Source of the DNA: a virus
IMG/VR virus record: IMGVR_UViG_3300001341_000114
Location: 1-30,094 of that record
DNA length: 30,094 bases
Direction: 5' to 3' (one strand)
The notes under the pieces were generated by a model. The model was not told where the DNA came from, made no database searches, and worked only from the letters and a program-made list of their open reading frames with translations. How positions within the stretch are numbered: the stretch's first letter is position 1; each line of letters starts with the position of its first letter. The position numbers were made by a program, and so were the translations under genes. This document shows positions 21,886-30,094 of the stretch, one piece after another.

Positions 21886-22223
21886 ACTCCGATCCGTCCC
21901 GGCCGGCCGGCCTCGATCCCGATCTGGCGAAGGACTTTGAGCAGCTCAACGTGCGGGTCGACCCATCCGCGATCGAGACGGAAGAAAAGGCATTTGAGGT
22001 GTGGCGGGTGAACTGGAAGACGGTGACATCCTTCGTGACGCTCGAAACCCAATGGCGGGTCGTCGGCACACCGGCTGGCCTGACGTGGTTGGGCCTCGAC
22101 TATGCAGCAGCGGCTGCTGCGTTTCGTGGCCGCAGCGTGCGGTGCTGGCAGCGCCTTCTTTCTGAACTTCGCATCATGGAACACGCCGCCCTTGAAGTCT
22201 TGAACTTGGAGCGGCCCTCATGA
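21843..22223 (+). CDS. Tail assembly chaperone, T-like part (DUF1799), made by frameshift
   Basis: 126 codons in the -1 frame relative to the G-like gene, with no good independent start at its beginning; the first ATG-like starts are far inside (GTG near 21951). It reads LKEAAQAWAHACRGHSDPS and on, then the DUF1799 signature LETQWRVVGTPAGLTWLGL (in residues about 68-86). DUF1799 proteins sit directly before tape measure genes. By analogy with lambda G-T, this domain should only be made as a fusion after slippage at 21837-21843, giving a minor product that links the tape measure to tube subunits. Its stop overlaps the tape measure start (ATGA at 22220-22223). Confidence 0.8.
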   Translation: MKEAAQAWAHACRGHSDPSRPAGLDPDLAKDFEQLNVRVDPSAIETEEKAFEVWRVNWKTVTSFVTLETQWRVVGTPAGLTWLGLDYAAAAAAFRGRSVRCWQRLLSELRIMEHAALEVLNLERPS

Positions 22224-25200
22224 CCCAGCCGCTCAACATTGAAATGGTGGCCCGGCTCAACTCGGCCGGTGTGAAGTCCGGAGCGAAAGACGCCCGGCAG
22301 GAAATCAGTCGCATTGGGGACGCGGCCCGTGACACGGCCCGTGACATCGATGCGGTCACACTCGCTTCAAATGATGCGGCAAGAGCACAGGCAAACGCTG
22401 CCCGTGCCGGCAACCAGGCAGCTCAATTCACCGAGCAATATGGCTTGCGGGCAGCGAACGCCAACCGGCTGGCAGCCCATGAAGCGACGAACCTGTCTTT
22501 CCAGATGCAGGATATCGCCGTCAGTCTGGCATCCGGGCAATCGCCGTTTATCGTGATGGCCCAGCAGGGCAGTCAGGTCTCCCAGATCATGGGCAGCCGT
22601 GGTCTTGGCCAGATCCTGCCCGCGATCGCCGGTGCGATCGGCTCGATGATCAATCCGACAACGATACTGTTCGCCGGTCTCGCAGCCGGTGCCTATGCCG
22701 CGCAGGCCGCATTTCGGGCGATGCGAGGTGAAGTCGATAGCCTTGCAGACATCCTGGATGATCACACCGATCTGATCAGGCAGATCAAGGACGCTTACGC
22801 CGAAGCCGAGGATGGTGCTCGATCCTATGCGGCGGCATCCAGCGCGGCGCTTGAGCTTGACCGGGTCAACCAGGAACGCCGCGAACGTGATGCCTTGCGA
22901 CGGGAGTATAATGACTTCCTCGACGCGCTTGGTCCTGGTCAGGTTCAGCTGCAAGCGCTCGGTACCGCGACGGAGCCATTCAAGCAGGCAGAAGCCGCGA
23001 TCAAGGATTTGATCCGTTCAGCCGAGGAGGGTGACGCGGAGTTCTCCATTCTGCGTGAGCGATTGGCGGAAATCGCATTGTCGCCGGATCTCAGCAACCA
23101 ACAGCGCAGCTCCCTGTCATTCGTAACAGAGCTGACCAAAGCAGGTGAGAGTGCGGAAATTGCGCTCAAGGAGACGGCGTCCGGACTGGATGCGATCGGA
23201 AAGAGCTTCGACGATGTCATTCAGAAGACCAAAGAGTATCAGAGGGCGCTTGAGAAGCTCCAAACCGGAGATCGGACACGTGGCCGGCGCGACCTTGCGC
23301 GCGACGATTATCTCGACGCGATCGGGGCAGCTCAGGACACCCGCGAACGGATCCTGGTCGAGCGTGCCTTTCGTGAGCGTCTGAACCGGATAACGGACCA
23401 GGAGAACGCCAGCCGCATTCCGGTACCGCGTGCCCGGCCGGTTGACATCGATCGGGGATCCGAGGCGCGCGAGCTTCTGAGGACGCAAGAAGAGCAGATT
23501 GCGAAGCTGCGGCTTGAAGCGTCTCTGATCGGTCAATCAGATGCCGTGCGCCGGCGCGCACTGGCAACGCTGGAAGCTGAAGTCGAAATCCGCAATGCCG
23601 GGATCGATGCGCAATCTCGCGAAGCCGATCGGATCCGAGAGAACGCTGCCGCGATCGCGGATATGAATACCGAGCTTGAAGCCAGTCAGGAAGCATGGGA
23701 AAGCGTCAAGGCGACGGGCGAGCGCTCGATCGACACCTTGGTCGACAAGCTGTCTTCAGGTGACTTTGAAGGCGCTTTAAAGTCCATTGCATCGGACATC
23801 ACAAAGCAGCTGCTCACGCTCGGCGCGGCCAACCCGCTCAAGAATGCGCTTTACGGTTCCGGCCTACCGACGATCTCGGATGTGGGTGGCATCGGCGGGT
23901 TCTTCCAGAGCCTGCTTGGCGGCGGCCCGGTGGCGACCGCAAGCATGCAGGTGCAGGCGGCCACTGTCCTGGTCAACGGCGGATTGTCCACGGCAACCGC
24001 TTTTAACAACATCCCCGGAACTGGCGGATCCGCCCTTGGTCTTGCGGCCGGCAACGACAACGCGGTCAGCGCGCTCGCGAACCAGGCCACCAGCCGTCTC
24101 ACTGGCACTGCACCAACCGGATCCGTTGCCGGTCAGATCTGGAACTATTTCATCGGCAAGGGTCTGCAGCCACATCAGGTTGCCGGCATCATGGGCAACG
24201 TCTCGGCCGAGAGCGCCTTTAACCCGTTTGCGATCGGGGATGGCGGCAACGCCTTCGGTCTTTTCCAGCACAATGACCGACGCTTCAATCTGTTCGACTT
24301 CATTGGCGGCCGGAAGAACCTCGGCAACGTGCAAGGGCAGCTGGACTTTGCCTGGCACGAACTGATGACCAGCGAAAACCGGTCGTATCAGAACCTCTTG
24401 CGCAGCTCCAATGTGCGCGAGGCGACGGCTGCTTTCGGCGGCTTCGAACGCCCGCGCGGTTTCTCGTGGGGCAATCCGGAAGCCATGCACAACTGGACCG
24501 GCCGGCTTCAGGCAGCCGAAGAGGCGCTTGGAACCTTCGGCAACAACGTCACCAGCGCCACATCGGGCCTGACGCAGTTTGATAGTGGCATCGGCAAGGC
24601 CGCCAGCGCCCTGGTCAACGGCTCCGGCTCTCTTGCGGACACGGCAACCGCCTTTGTCGGCGAAACCCAGAACCTTGCCGGGTCCTTCACCAGCGGCCTG
24701 CAGAACGTGGTGAGCGGGATAGGTGAGGGTGTTGCCGGCGTTGGTGGCGGTGGCGGCGGCGGTGGCTTTGGTGGCTTCTTCTCGGCGATCCTGGGCGGGA
24801 TCGGAAGTATCTTCGGTTTCCAGCGTGGTGGCGCAACCGGCAACGGCTCCGATACCGATGTCAAAGGCCTCGTCCACGCCAATGAATATGTCTTCAGCGC
24901 GCCGGCCACGCGCCGGATCGGCGTCCGGGCACTCGACGCGCTCCACAAGGGCACGCTGCAGGGCTATCAGGATGGCGGCTTTGTCACCTCCTATGCGTCA
25001 CCTGTCTCGATGCCGGCAGCCAATGGCAACGCCATGAGCGCCGCGCCGGTCGAAGTGTCGGTGCACAACTATTCCAACGCGACGGTCGAAACCCGCGAGG
25101 AGCGCGATGAGCGGGGCGGGCGCAAGATCCGGTTCGTGATGTCCGAAACCGTTTCTGACGCGATCAACACGCCCGGTGGCGCGACCCAGCGAACCCTTCG

Positions 25201-25240
25201 CGAAAACTACAATCTCAGAAAACAGAGGGTCAGACGATGA
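22220..25240 (+). CDS. Tape measure protein with tail-lysozyme domain
   Basis: A 1006-residue tape measure that sets tail length and is ejected with DNA. The N-terminal quarter (about residues 90-165) holds the lambda H-like segment NLSFQMQDIAVSLASGQ and FIVMAQQGSQVSQIMG, then hydrophobic helices; residues about 180-540 are charged coiled coil. Residues about 635-770 form a phage tail lysozyme domain (GQIWNYFIGKGLQPHQVAGIMGN split, NVSAESAFNPFAIGDGGNAFG, QHNDRRFNLFDF), predicted to open peptidoglycan during entry. A glycine run (about 836-850) precedes LVHANEYVFSAPATRRIG (about 890-900), a typical tape measure end motif. It overlaps both neighbours by four bases. Confidence 0.93.
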   Translation: MTQPLNIEMVARLNSAGVKSGAKDARQEISRIGDAARDTARDIDAVTLASNDAARAQANAARAGNQAAQFTEQYGLRAANANRLAAHEATNLSFQMQDIAVSLASGQSPFIVMAQQGSQVSQIMGSRGLGQILPAIAGAIGSMINPTTILFAGLAAGAYAAQAAFRAMRGEVDSLADILDDHTDLIRQIKDAYAEAEDGARSYAAASSAALELDRVNQERRERDALRREYNDFLDALGPGQVQLQALGTATEPFKQAEAAIKDLIRSAEEGDAEFSILRERLAEIALSPDLSNQQRSSLSFVTELTKAGESAEIALKETASGLDAIGKSFDDVIQKTKEYQRALEKLQTGDRTRGRRDLARDDYLDAIGAAQDTRERILVERAFRERLNRITDQENASRIPVPRARPVDIDRGSEARELLRTQEEQIAKLRLEASLIGQSDAVRRRALATLEAEVEIRNAGIDAQSREADRIRENAAAIADMNTELEASQEAWESVKATGERSIDTLVDKLSSGDFEGALKSIASDITKQLLTLGAANPLKNALYGSGLPTISDVGGIGGFFQSLLGGGPVATASMQVQAATVLVNGGLSTATAFNNIPGTGGSALGLAAGNDNAVSALANQATSRLTGTAPTGSVAGQIWNYFIGKGLQPHQVAGIMGNVSAESAFNPFAIGDGGNAFGLFQHNDRRFNLFDFIGGRKNLGNVQGQLDFAWHELMTSENRSYQNLLRSSNVREATAAFGGFERPRGFSWGNPEAMHNWTGRLQAAEEALGTFGNNVTSATSGLTQFDSGIGKAASALVNGSGSLADTATAFVGETQNLAGSFTSGLQNVVSGIGEGVAGVGGGGGGGGFGGFFSAILGGIGSIFGFQRGGATGNGSDTDVKGLVHANEYVFSAPATRRIGVRALDALHKGTLQGYQDGGFVTSYASPVSMPAANGNAMSAAPVEVSVHNYSNATVETREERDERGGRKIRFVMSETVSDAINTPGGATQRTLRENYNLRKQRVRR

Positions 25241-25656
25241 TACCGATTTGGCCCACCGAGCTGCCAAAGCCGCAGCGCAATCCCTATCAGGCTCAGGTGC
25301 AGGATCCGCGTTTGCGCCGGCGCGCCGAGAGCGGCCCACCCGGAACGCGCCGACGCTTTTCAGCTGCTGCCCGTTTCGTCTCCCTGTCGATCGATGTCAG
25401 CCGGGCTGAGAAAGCCGTCTTCGACAACTTCCTTGAGATCGAAACCGCCATGGGCTCGCTGCCGTTCCTGATGCCGGATCCGGTGACCGATGGCTGGAAC
25501 CTTCTCGACCCGAATGGCGACCAGCTCCTGACGCCTGATGGCGATCCGCTTCTGATCGCGGCGCACTGGCTGTGTCAGTTCGGCGAGACCATGCCGGTCG
25601 AAACCATTCGCGGGATCCGCTTCCAGATCACGTTTCCGATCGCGGTGATGCCATGA
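25237..25656 (+). CDS. Minor tail protein after tape measure
   Basis: A 139-residue protein overlapping the tape measure stop (ATGA). It starts IPIWPTELPKPQRNPY and has a basic arginine-rich segment at about residues 26-42, then FVSLSIDVSRAEKAVFDNFLE and a strand-rich end RGIRFQITFPIAVMP. The position right after the tape measure, before the DUF1833 gene, is that of lambda M/distal tail adaptor proteins, but I cannot name a family from sequence. It likely belongs to the tail tip. Confidence 0.7.
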   Translation: MIPIWPTELPKPQRNPYQAQVQDPRLRRRAESGPPGTRRRFSAAARFVSLSIDVSRAEKAVFDNFLEIETAMGSLPFLMPDPVTDGWNLLDPNGDQLLTPDGDPLLIAAHWLCQFGETMPVETIRGIRFQITFPIAVMP

Positions 25657-26177
25657 GACGCCTGTCCCTCAATCAGCGCCTGTCACTCGAAGAAAACTCT
25701 ACCGAAGAGGTTGAGGTTGCGCTCTTCCATATCGAGCACGCGGAACTCAGCGCACCGATCCGCCTTTCGACCGACAACACGGAGCGGCTCACGGACGATC
25801 CTCTCACCTATGGAACGCGATCGATCTTCAACGGGGCCAACACGCTCACTGAGCCGTTTCAGTTCGTGCTGATGTCAGCCGACCTGCCAAGCGATCTTGA
25901 AGCCGCGCCGGCCGAAGTGGGCATTGTGCTTGAGAACGTCACCAAGGGCATCGCGGACGAGCTGCAGACGGTGACCACGCAGGCGACCGCGCACATGGCG
26001 GTCGTGCTGGCGTCCTCTCCAGATGAGGTCGAGGCCGAATACCGGGATCTCAAACTGATCCGGGCCGAAGGCGATGCCTCGGAGATCACCCTTTATTTCA
26101 GCCGCCAGCCGATCGAGGAAGAAAGCTTTCCGGCTGATCGCATGACCAAACAACGTTTTCCGGGGCTGCACAGATGA
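25653..26177 (+). CDS. DUF1833-like tail tip protein
   Basis: A 174-residue protein, starting ATGAG over the previous stop. Its pattern (EEVEVALFHIEHAELSAPIR at about 16-35, RLSTDNTERLTDDPLTYGTR, then strand-rich sequence with DLPSDLEAAPAEVGIVLEN at about 75-93) matches DUF1833-type proteins that occupy the lambda L position between tape measure and NlpC/P60 genes. It presumably forms part of the tip complex. A longer reading frame beginning at 25572 would overlap the preceding gene and lacks support. It overlaps the next start (ATGA). Confidence 0.75.
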   Translation: MRRLSLNQRLSLEENSTEEVEVALFHIEHAELSAPIRLSTDNTERLTDDPLTYGTRSIFNGANTLTEPFQFVLMSADLPSDLEAAPAEVGIVLENVTKGIADELQTVTTQATAHMAVVLASSPDEVEAEYRDLKLIRAEGDASEITLYFSRQPIEEESFPADRMTKQRFPGLHR

Positions 26178-26593
26178 GCTGGAGCAATTCATTTATTGGC
26201 ATTCCGTTCAAGGAATTCGGGCGCGATCGATCGGGCTGCGACTGCTATGGCCTTGCGGTCCTGGTCTATCAGGAAGTGCTTGGCGTTACGCTCACCTCTT
26301 ATGCCGGCGACTATGTCAGCTGCGAAGAGCGCAATGAGATCGACCACCTTTTCCAGTGGGGCGTCGAGATCGGTCCGTGGGTGAAGACCGACACGCCGCC
26401 GCGTCCCTTAGACATTGCCCTGTTTCGCCGTGGCAAGAGCGCTGCCCACTGCGGGATCGTCGTTTCTCCGGGCGTCATGCTGCACATCTCCGGAGACGAT
26501 CAAAGCAAGATTGAACGTTATTCAAACGGGGCTTGGAAGCATCGCCTGATTGGGCATTTCCGCCACCATCTGCTGGAGGGCTGCAATGTCTGA
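26174..26593 (+). CDS. NlpC/P60-type tail peptidase (lambda K-like)
   Basis: A 139-residue putative cysteine peptidase with a catalytic layout of NlpC/P60: Cys24 in GCDCYGL (D-C-x-G-L signature), His92 in AHCGIVV and His104 in MLHISG. Such tail proteins cleave peptide cross-links in the cell wall or process tail tip components during entry. There is no signal peptide, in line with export inside the virion. It is directly upstream of the TipJ-like gene, overlapping it by eight bases. The family is well known beside J-like proteins in lambda-type tails. Confidence 0.9.
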   Translation: MSWSNSFIGIPFKEFGRDRSGCDCYGLAVLVYQEVLGVTLTSYAGDYVSCEERNEIDHLFQWGVEIGPWVKTDTPPRPLDIALFRRGKSAAHCGIVVSPGVMLHISGDDQSKIERYSNGAWKHRLIGHFRHHLLEGCNV

Positions 26594-29582
26594 CACCCTT
26601 CCTGTCATCGCCGCGCCGCTGTTCGATCCGGGATCCGCGCGGATTGATTTCGAACTGCCGATGGGCCTGACCGTTGCCGAGATCGTCGCCACCACGTTGC
26701 CGGCCGCTCTCAATGGAGAACTCCCGCTCCGGGTGACCCTGGTCAATGAGCGTGGCGCGGTTGTCATTGAGCGGGAGAACTGGCAATTCGTTCGGCCCCG
26801 GCCGGGCGTCCGTGTCGTCATCCGCGTGCTTCCCGGCAAGAACGCGCTTCGCTCCATCCTGCAGGTTGTCGTCGCGATCGCGGCGATCGCCATCGGTCAA
26901 TTTTGGGCTGTCCCGCTTGCCGGTGCCCTCGGTGTTTCAGTCGGCGTTGCACAAGGTTTGTTGACGCTTGGTGTCACGGCTCTCGGCAATCTTTTGATCA
27001 ACGCCCTGGTGCCGCCCGCCTCGACGGATCCGGCCACCAGCAACAGTGACAGCGACGTCAAGCAGTCCTTCACCATTCAGGGCTGGAAAAACCGGCTTGC
27101 ACCGGATGAGCCGGTTCCCGTGGTCTTCGGCAAGCATCGCTATGCGCCGCCATTTGCGGCGATCTCCTATACCGAGATCGTCGGCGACATTCAGTATATC
27201 CGCTCGCTCTTTGTGGTCAGTTATGGTCAGGTCAAGCTCTCTGAATTCATGATCGGCACCACCAATCTCGATGAGTATGACGAGGTTGAGATCGAGACGC
27301 GCGACGGCCTTGCCAGCGATGAGCCGATCACTCTCTATCCGAAACAGGTGGTCGAAGATCTTGCCGGGACGGATTTGACCAGGCCAAAGCCACGCGACGA
27401 CGCCGGCAACGTCATATCGGGAGCTGCGACCGAAGAGCCGGTGGTTCGCTATTCGGCTGCGAACGGTACCGGTGCCTCGGTGATCGTGTCCTTCCCGGGT
27501 GGTCTCTTCAACTACGACAACAACGGCAACCTGCAGTCCCTGACTGTATCGATCCGGATCCGGTACCGGGCCTTGGACAGCGGAGACGACTGGACGGAAG
27601 TGACCACCTTGAATGTCAGTGCCGGCAAGCGCGAGGCATTCTACCGGCAGCACAGCTGGGAGTTTCCTGCGCGCGGCCGCTATGAGATCGAAGTGACCCG
27701 GATGACGGATGAGCGGACCAGCTCACGCGTTCAGGACCGCTCCGTGCTTGTTGCCGTCCAGACGACGCGGCCGGAATATCCGCTCAACTTCGACAAGCCG
27801 CTGGCGATCGTTGCGGTCCGGATCAAGGCGACCTATCAGCTCAATGGTTCGCTCGACAATCTCAGCGCCCTTTGCTCACGCGTCTGCCTCGATTGGGACA
27901 GCGGTACCGGAACTTGGATTGAACGGGAGACCACCAATCCGGCTTCCTTGTTCCGCTTTGCGCTTCAGTCTGACGCCAACGCCTATCCGGTCGCTGACAG
28001 CGCCATTAATCTGACGCAGCTTGCCGAGTGGCATGATTACTGCGCTTTGAAAGGCCTTGAATTCAACTTCGTCCAGGACGGCGATCTGGCGCTCTTGGAG
28101 ACACTGCAGCTGATCGCAGCGGCAGGCCGCGCCACACCGCAGCATGATGGTGTTCAATGGGGCGTTGTCGTCGACAAGCCGCAGGAGCTGGTGATTGACC
28201 ACATCAGTCCGCGCAACTCGGACAATTTCAATTGGCAGCGGACTTACTTCGACCCACCCGACGCGTTCCGGATCCCGTTCTTCGATGAGACCAACGACTA
28301 CGAGCCTGCCGAACGCATTGTGCCTTGGCCGGGCTTTGCCGGTGAGATCGAGGTCACGGAAGAGATCGAGCTGCCGGGCAAGACCAATCCGGACGAAATC
28401 TGGATTGAAGGACGCCGGCGTCAGTATGAGCTGCTGCACCGGCCGAACCGCTACAGCGCCACGCAAGACGGCGCGGCCCGCGTTGCGACACGCGGTGACC
28501 TTGTCATGGGATCCTTCGACACGCTCGATCAGACGCAGATCGCTTCACGCGTGAAGAAAGTCACCGGTAAGATGATCGTGCTCGATGAGGACGTGACCAT
28601 GGAAGCCGGCGAGAACTACGCCATCCGCTTCCGCTCCGGTTTGAGCGAAGCCGATACGATCGGCACCTCGACCGTCCGCAGCGTTGCCACCAAGGAAGAG
28701 ACGACAAATGCGCTCACGCTGGACGGCAGCGGGTTGATGCCAGAGGTGGGCGACATTGTTCATTTCGGCCGATCGGTGTCGGAAAGCCTGCCCCTGATCG
28801 TCAAGGGCGTTGAAGCTGGTGATGATTTCACCAGCCACGTTGTCATGATCGACGCGTCCCCGGTGATCGACACTTTGACCGACGCGGAAGCGCCGCCGAT
28901 CTGGTCGGGCGTCATTGGCAGCGAGTTGAACGATCCGCTCCTGGTCCCGGCAGCACCCGTCTTCACAACGGTCAGAACCGGCATAGCCGGCACCGGGACC
29001 GCTGACGGTCTTGACGTTCTGATTTCTCAAGGGGTCGGCAGCTCCGCGATCGTCGGATCTTTCGACGTGGAGCATCGCCTCAATGGAACCACCGACTGGA
29101 CCGTTGAAAACATTCCGTCCGCTGATGGCGGCCTCTCGATCGCCGGTTACACCAGCGGCGACACCGTCAATCTTCGGGCCCGTGCGCTCACACCGAACAA
29201 CACGGCCGGTCCTTACAATACGACCGCGACCGTCACGATCGGTGAAGACGATGCAGGATTGCCGTTGGCGCTTGGTGCCGGCAGCGGCGTTGCTGGTGAT
29301 GTTGCCCATGCGGATATCACGATCGTTACGCAGAACGACGACAACGTCACGAAGGTGGCGATCTACCGCTTGGCGACTGGCGGCACGCTGGATAGGTCGA
29401 CAGACCTCATTCTCACGCAGCCGGTTTCGAAGTCCTCGACCCTTGTCGTTGTCGATGGCGATGCCACCGGTCAGGACACCAGTCTGCTGCCTGCCGGCAC
29501 TTACGACTACTACCTTGAACCTCAAAACCTGAATGACCAGGCAGGCACGATCGCCGGGCCGTTCACGGCGACTGTCACATAG
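26586..29582 (+). CDS. TipJ/J-like host-specificity tail tip protein
   Basis: A 998-residue central tail-tip protein. The N-terminus (about residues 1-85) is a ubiquitin-like/gpI-type fold with GLTVAEIVATTLP. It is followed by a hydrophobic stretch at about 92-150 (VVVAIAAIAIGQFWAVPLAG and later helices), typical of TipJ and lambda I/J proteins. From about 170 it has the J-like head domains (QGWKNRLAPDEPVPVVFGKHR, split). The C-terminal 200 residues look like fibronectin-type beta repeats (from about 800). The start at 26586 has GGAGG (26575-26579, six-base gap). It most likely defines receptor contact. Confidence 0.88.
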   Translation: MSDTLPVIAAPLFDPGSARIDFELPMGLTVAEIVATTLPAALNGELPLRVTLVNERGAVVIERENWQFVRPRPGVRVVIRVLPGKNALRSILQVVVAIAAIAIGQFWAVPLAGALGVSVGVAQGLLTLGVTALGNLLINALVPPASTDPATSNSDSDVKQSFTIQGWKNRLAPDEPVPVVFGKHRYAPPFAAISYTEIVGDIQYIRSLFVVSYGQVKLSEFMIGTTNLDEYDEVEIETRDGLASDEPITLYPKQVVEDLAGTDLTRPKPRDDAGNVISGAATEEPVVRYSAANGTGASVIVSFPGGLFNYDNNGNLQSLTVSIRIRYRALDSGDDWTEVTTLNVSAGKREAFYRQHSWEFPARGRYEIEVTRMTDERTSSRVQDRSVLVAVQTTRPEYPLNFDKPLAIVAVRIKATYQLNGSLDNLSALCSRVCLDWDSGTGTWIERETTNPASLFRFALQSDANAYPVADSAINLTQLAEWHDYCALKGLEFNFVQDGDLALLETLQLIAAAGRATPQHDGVQWGVVVDKPQELVIDHISPRNSDNFNWQRTYFDPPDAFRIPFFDETNDYEPAERIVPWPGFAGEIEVTEEIELPGKTNPDEIWIEGRRRQYELLHRPNRYSATQDGAARVATRGDLVMGSFDTLDQTQIASRVKKVTGKMIVLDEDVTMEAGENYAIRFRSGLSEADTIGTSTVRSVATKEETTNALTLDGSGLMPEVGDIVHFGRSVSESLPLIVKGVEAGDDFTSHVVMIDASPVIDTLTDAEAPPIWSGVIGSELNDPLLVPAAPVFTTVRTGIAGTGTADGLDVLISQGVGSSAIVGSFDVEHRLNGTTDWTVENIPSADGGLSIAGYTSGDTVNLRARALTPNNTAGPYNTTATVTIGEDDAGLPLALGAGSGVAGDVAHADITIVTQNDDNVTKVAIYRLATGGTLDRSTDLILTQPVSKSSTLVVVDGDATGQDTSLLPAGTYDYYLEPQNLNDQAGTIAGPFTATVT

Positions 29583-29593
29583 GAGAAAACCTG

Positions 29594-30094
29594 ATGGGCG
29601 TTAGGTCTGATACGATACCTGAAGTCTCTGCGATCGACGAACTGATCGGTCACACCGAAACAGGCGGTGTGAAGTCCCTTGGAGCCATTCCCTTCGCCAG
29701 CTTGTCTGCGCAGATCGACGCGCAACGCGGGCCGGACTATTCAACGCTGGTCGAACTGCAGGCGGATCTGAACTGGCCGGCTGGATCTGAGGGGCGGGTC
29801 TGGGGCGATACGACCGAGAACAATGGCGTCTACCAGAAATCTGGCAGTGCCGGCTCCGGGGCTTGGACAAAGCTCGGGCCTTTGCCTGAGACCGATCTGT
29901 CTCGCTCGCTAAGGGTGCCGGTCGGGGAGTCGATCACCGAGTTTCCTGATGCAGCCACCAGGGCAGGGACGGTGCCCATCTTTGATGCCGACGGCAATCC
30001 CACTGCCGGCCCCACAGCGGCTGATATTGCCGACGCTCAGGTCGCTGCGACCGCTGCTGTTCAAGCCGCATCTGATGCGAGTGATGCTAAAGAC
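29594..30094 (+). CDS. Tail fibre protein, N-terminal part (cut by window end)
   Basis: An open frame of at least 167 codons running off the window, with no stop, following AGGAGA at 29581-29586. The sequence includes TGGVKSLGAIPFASLSAQID and RVWGDTTENNGVYQKSGS, SGAWTKLGPLPE patterns common in N-terminal parts of phage tail fibres, and towards the end an Ala/Asp-rich helical region (ADIADAQVAATAAVQAASDA) suggesting a fibre shaft coiled coil. The full length and receptor-binding end lie beyond the window. Confidence 0.75.
   Translation, partial: MGVRSDTIPEVSAIDELIGHTETGGVKSLGAIPFASLSAQIDAQRGPDYSTLVELQADLNWPAGSEGRVWGDTTENNGVYQKSGSAGSGAWTKLGPLPETDLSRSLRVPVGESITEFPDAATRAGTVPIFDADGNPTAGPTAADIADAQVAATAAVQAASDASDAKD

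Larger units (their letters stand above)
1..30094 (+). mobile_element. Mu-like transposable prophage (internal portion)
   Basis: The gene order Ner, transposase A, ATPase B, DUF3164, GemA, Mor, lysozyme, DUF2730, gp26-like, DUF3486, gp28-like terminase, DUF935 portal, F, I/Z, T, DUF1320, G and gp37 is diagnostic of Mu-like phages. From 20302 onward the tail module is of lambda/siphovirus type, with no sheath or baseplate genes, as in B3/D3112-like transposable phages. Every recognised gene is on the + strand and no host gene is visible. The left end with the repressor, and the right end beyond the fibre, lie outside the window, so attachment ends and target duplications cannot be checked. Confidence 0.95.

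Noticed and set aside
23864-24946. Minus-strand open frame opposite the tape measure gene
   Set aside because: It is the antisense of a recognised gene with a lysozyme domain and has no supporting start or motif.
28545-29525. Minus-strand open frame opposite the TipJ-like gene
   Set aside because: Same reason: an antisense shadow without identifiable domain.
1-30094. CRISPR arrays, tRNA or rRNA genes, insertion sequences
   Set aside because: I saw no regularly spaced repeats, no cloverleaf-like sequence, and no transposase other than the phage A protein.

Overview
The window is one continuous stretch of a Mu-like (transposable) prophage. All recognisable genes lie on the + strand. They are packed tightly, mostly with ATGA or TAATG start/stop overlaps. 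The order is that of a Mu early region (Ner, transposase A, ATPase B, DUF3164, GemA, Mor), then lysis, then Mu-type packaging and head genes, then a tail module. GC-rich codon use and the mixture of Mu-type head with lambda-like tail genes suggest an alphaproteobacterial host (Rhodobacterales/Hyphomicrobiales type). This is inference; no host gene is in the window. Neither phage end nor the repressor is present, and the sequence stops inside a probable tail-fibre gene.

Early region (1-8404): a Ner-like regulator, an unknown protein and a 35-residue membrane peptide. These are followed by a 185-base gap with hairpins, ending in a strong intrinsic terminator that lies only about 20 bases before the next gene. 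After it come a ParB-family protein, an unknown protein, the DDE transposase (MuA), the AAA+ targeting ATPase (MuB), a winged-helix protein, an HTH/Cys protein, small proteins, DUF3164, a coiled-coil protein, GemA and a Mor-family activator. The Mor-like protein ends in a sliding-clamp-like motif.

Lysis and packaging (8405-15360): a 109-base structured leader, an N-acetylmuramidase endolysin with a peptidoglycan-binding domain and a C-terminal membrane helix, a holin-like protein, DUF2730, a gp26-like winged-helix protein, small and large terminase, DUF935 portal, and an F-like minor head protein.

Head (15361-20299): a 245-base noncoding gap, Mu I-type protease with an in-frame nested scaffold start, capsid cement protein, major head protein T, a FluMu-N-type protein, a 241-base structured noncoding gap, DUF1320, G-like morphogenesis protein, a gp37-like tail terminator and a small Lys/Pro-rich protein.

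Tail (20302-30094): there is no sheath gene. A tail tube protein is followed by a small coiled-coil protein, a G/T tail-assembly chaperone pair joined by a textbook -1 frameshift signal, a lysozyme-containing tape measure protein, two tail proteins, an NlpC/P60 peptidase, a TipJ/J-like tail tip protein and the start of a fibre. The virion is therefore predicted to be a long, non-contractile-tailed particle replicating by Mu-style transposition, as in B3/D3112-type phages.

The best second-look items are the frameshift signal at 21837-21885, the terminator/attenuator before parB and the transposase genes, an 18-bp palindrome present in both major noncoding gaps (8409 and 15552), the QLSLF tail of the Mor-like protein, and the capped RNA hairpins around 18.0-18.6 kb.
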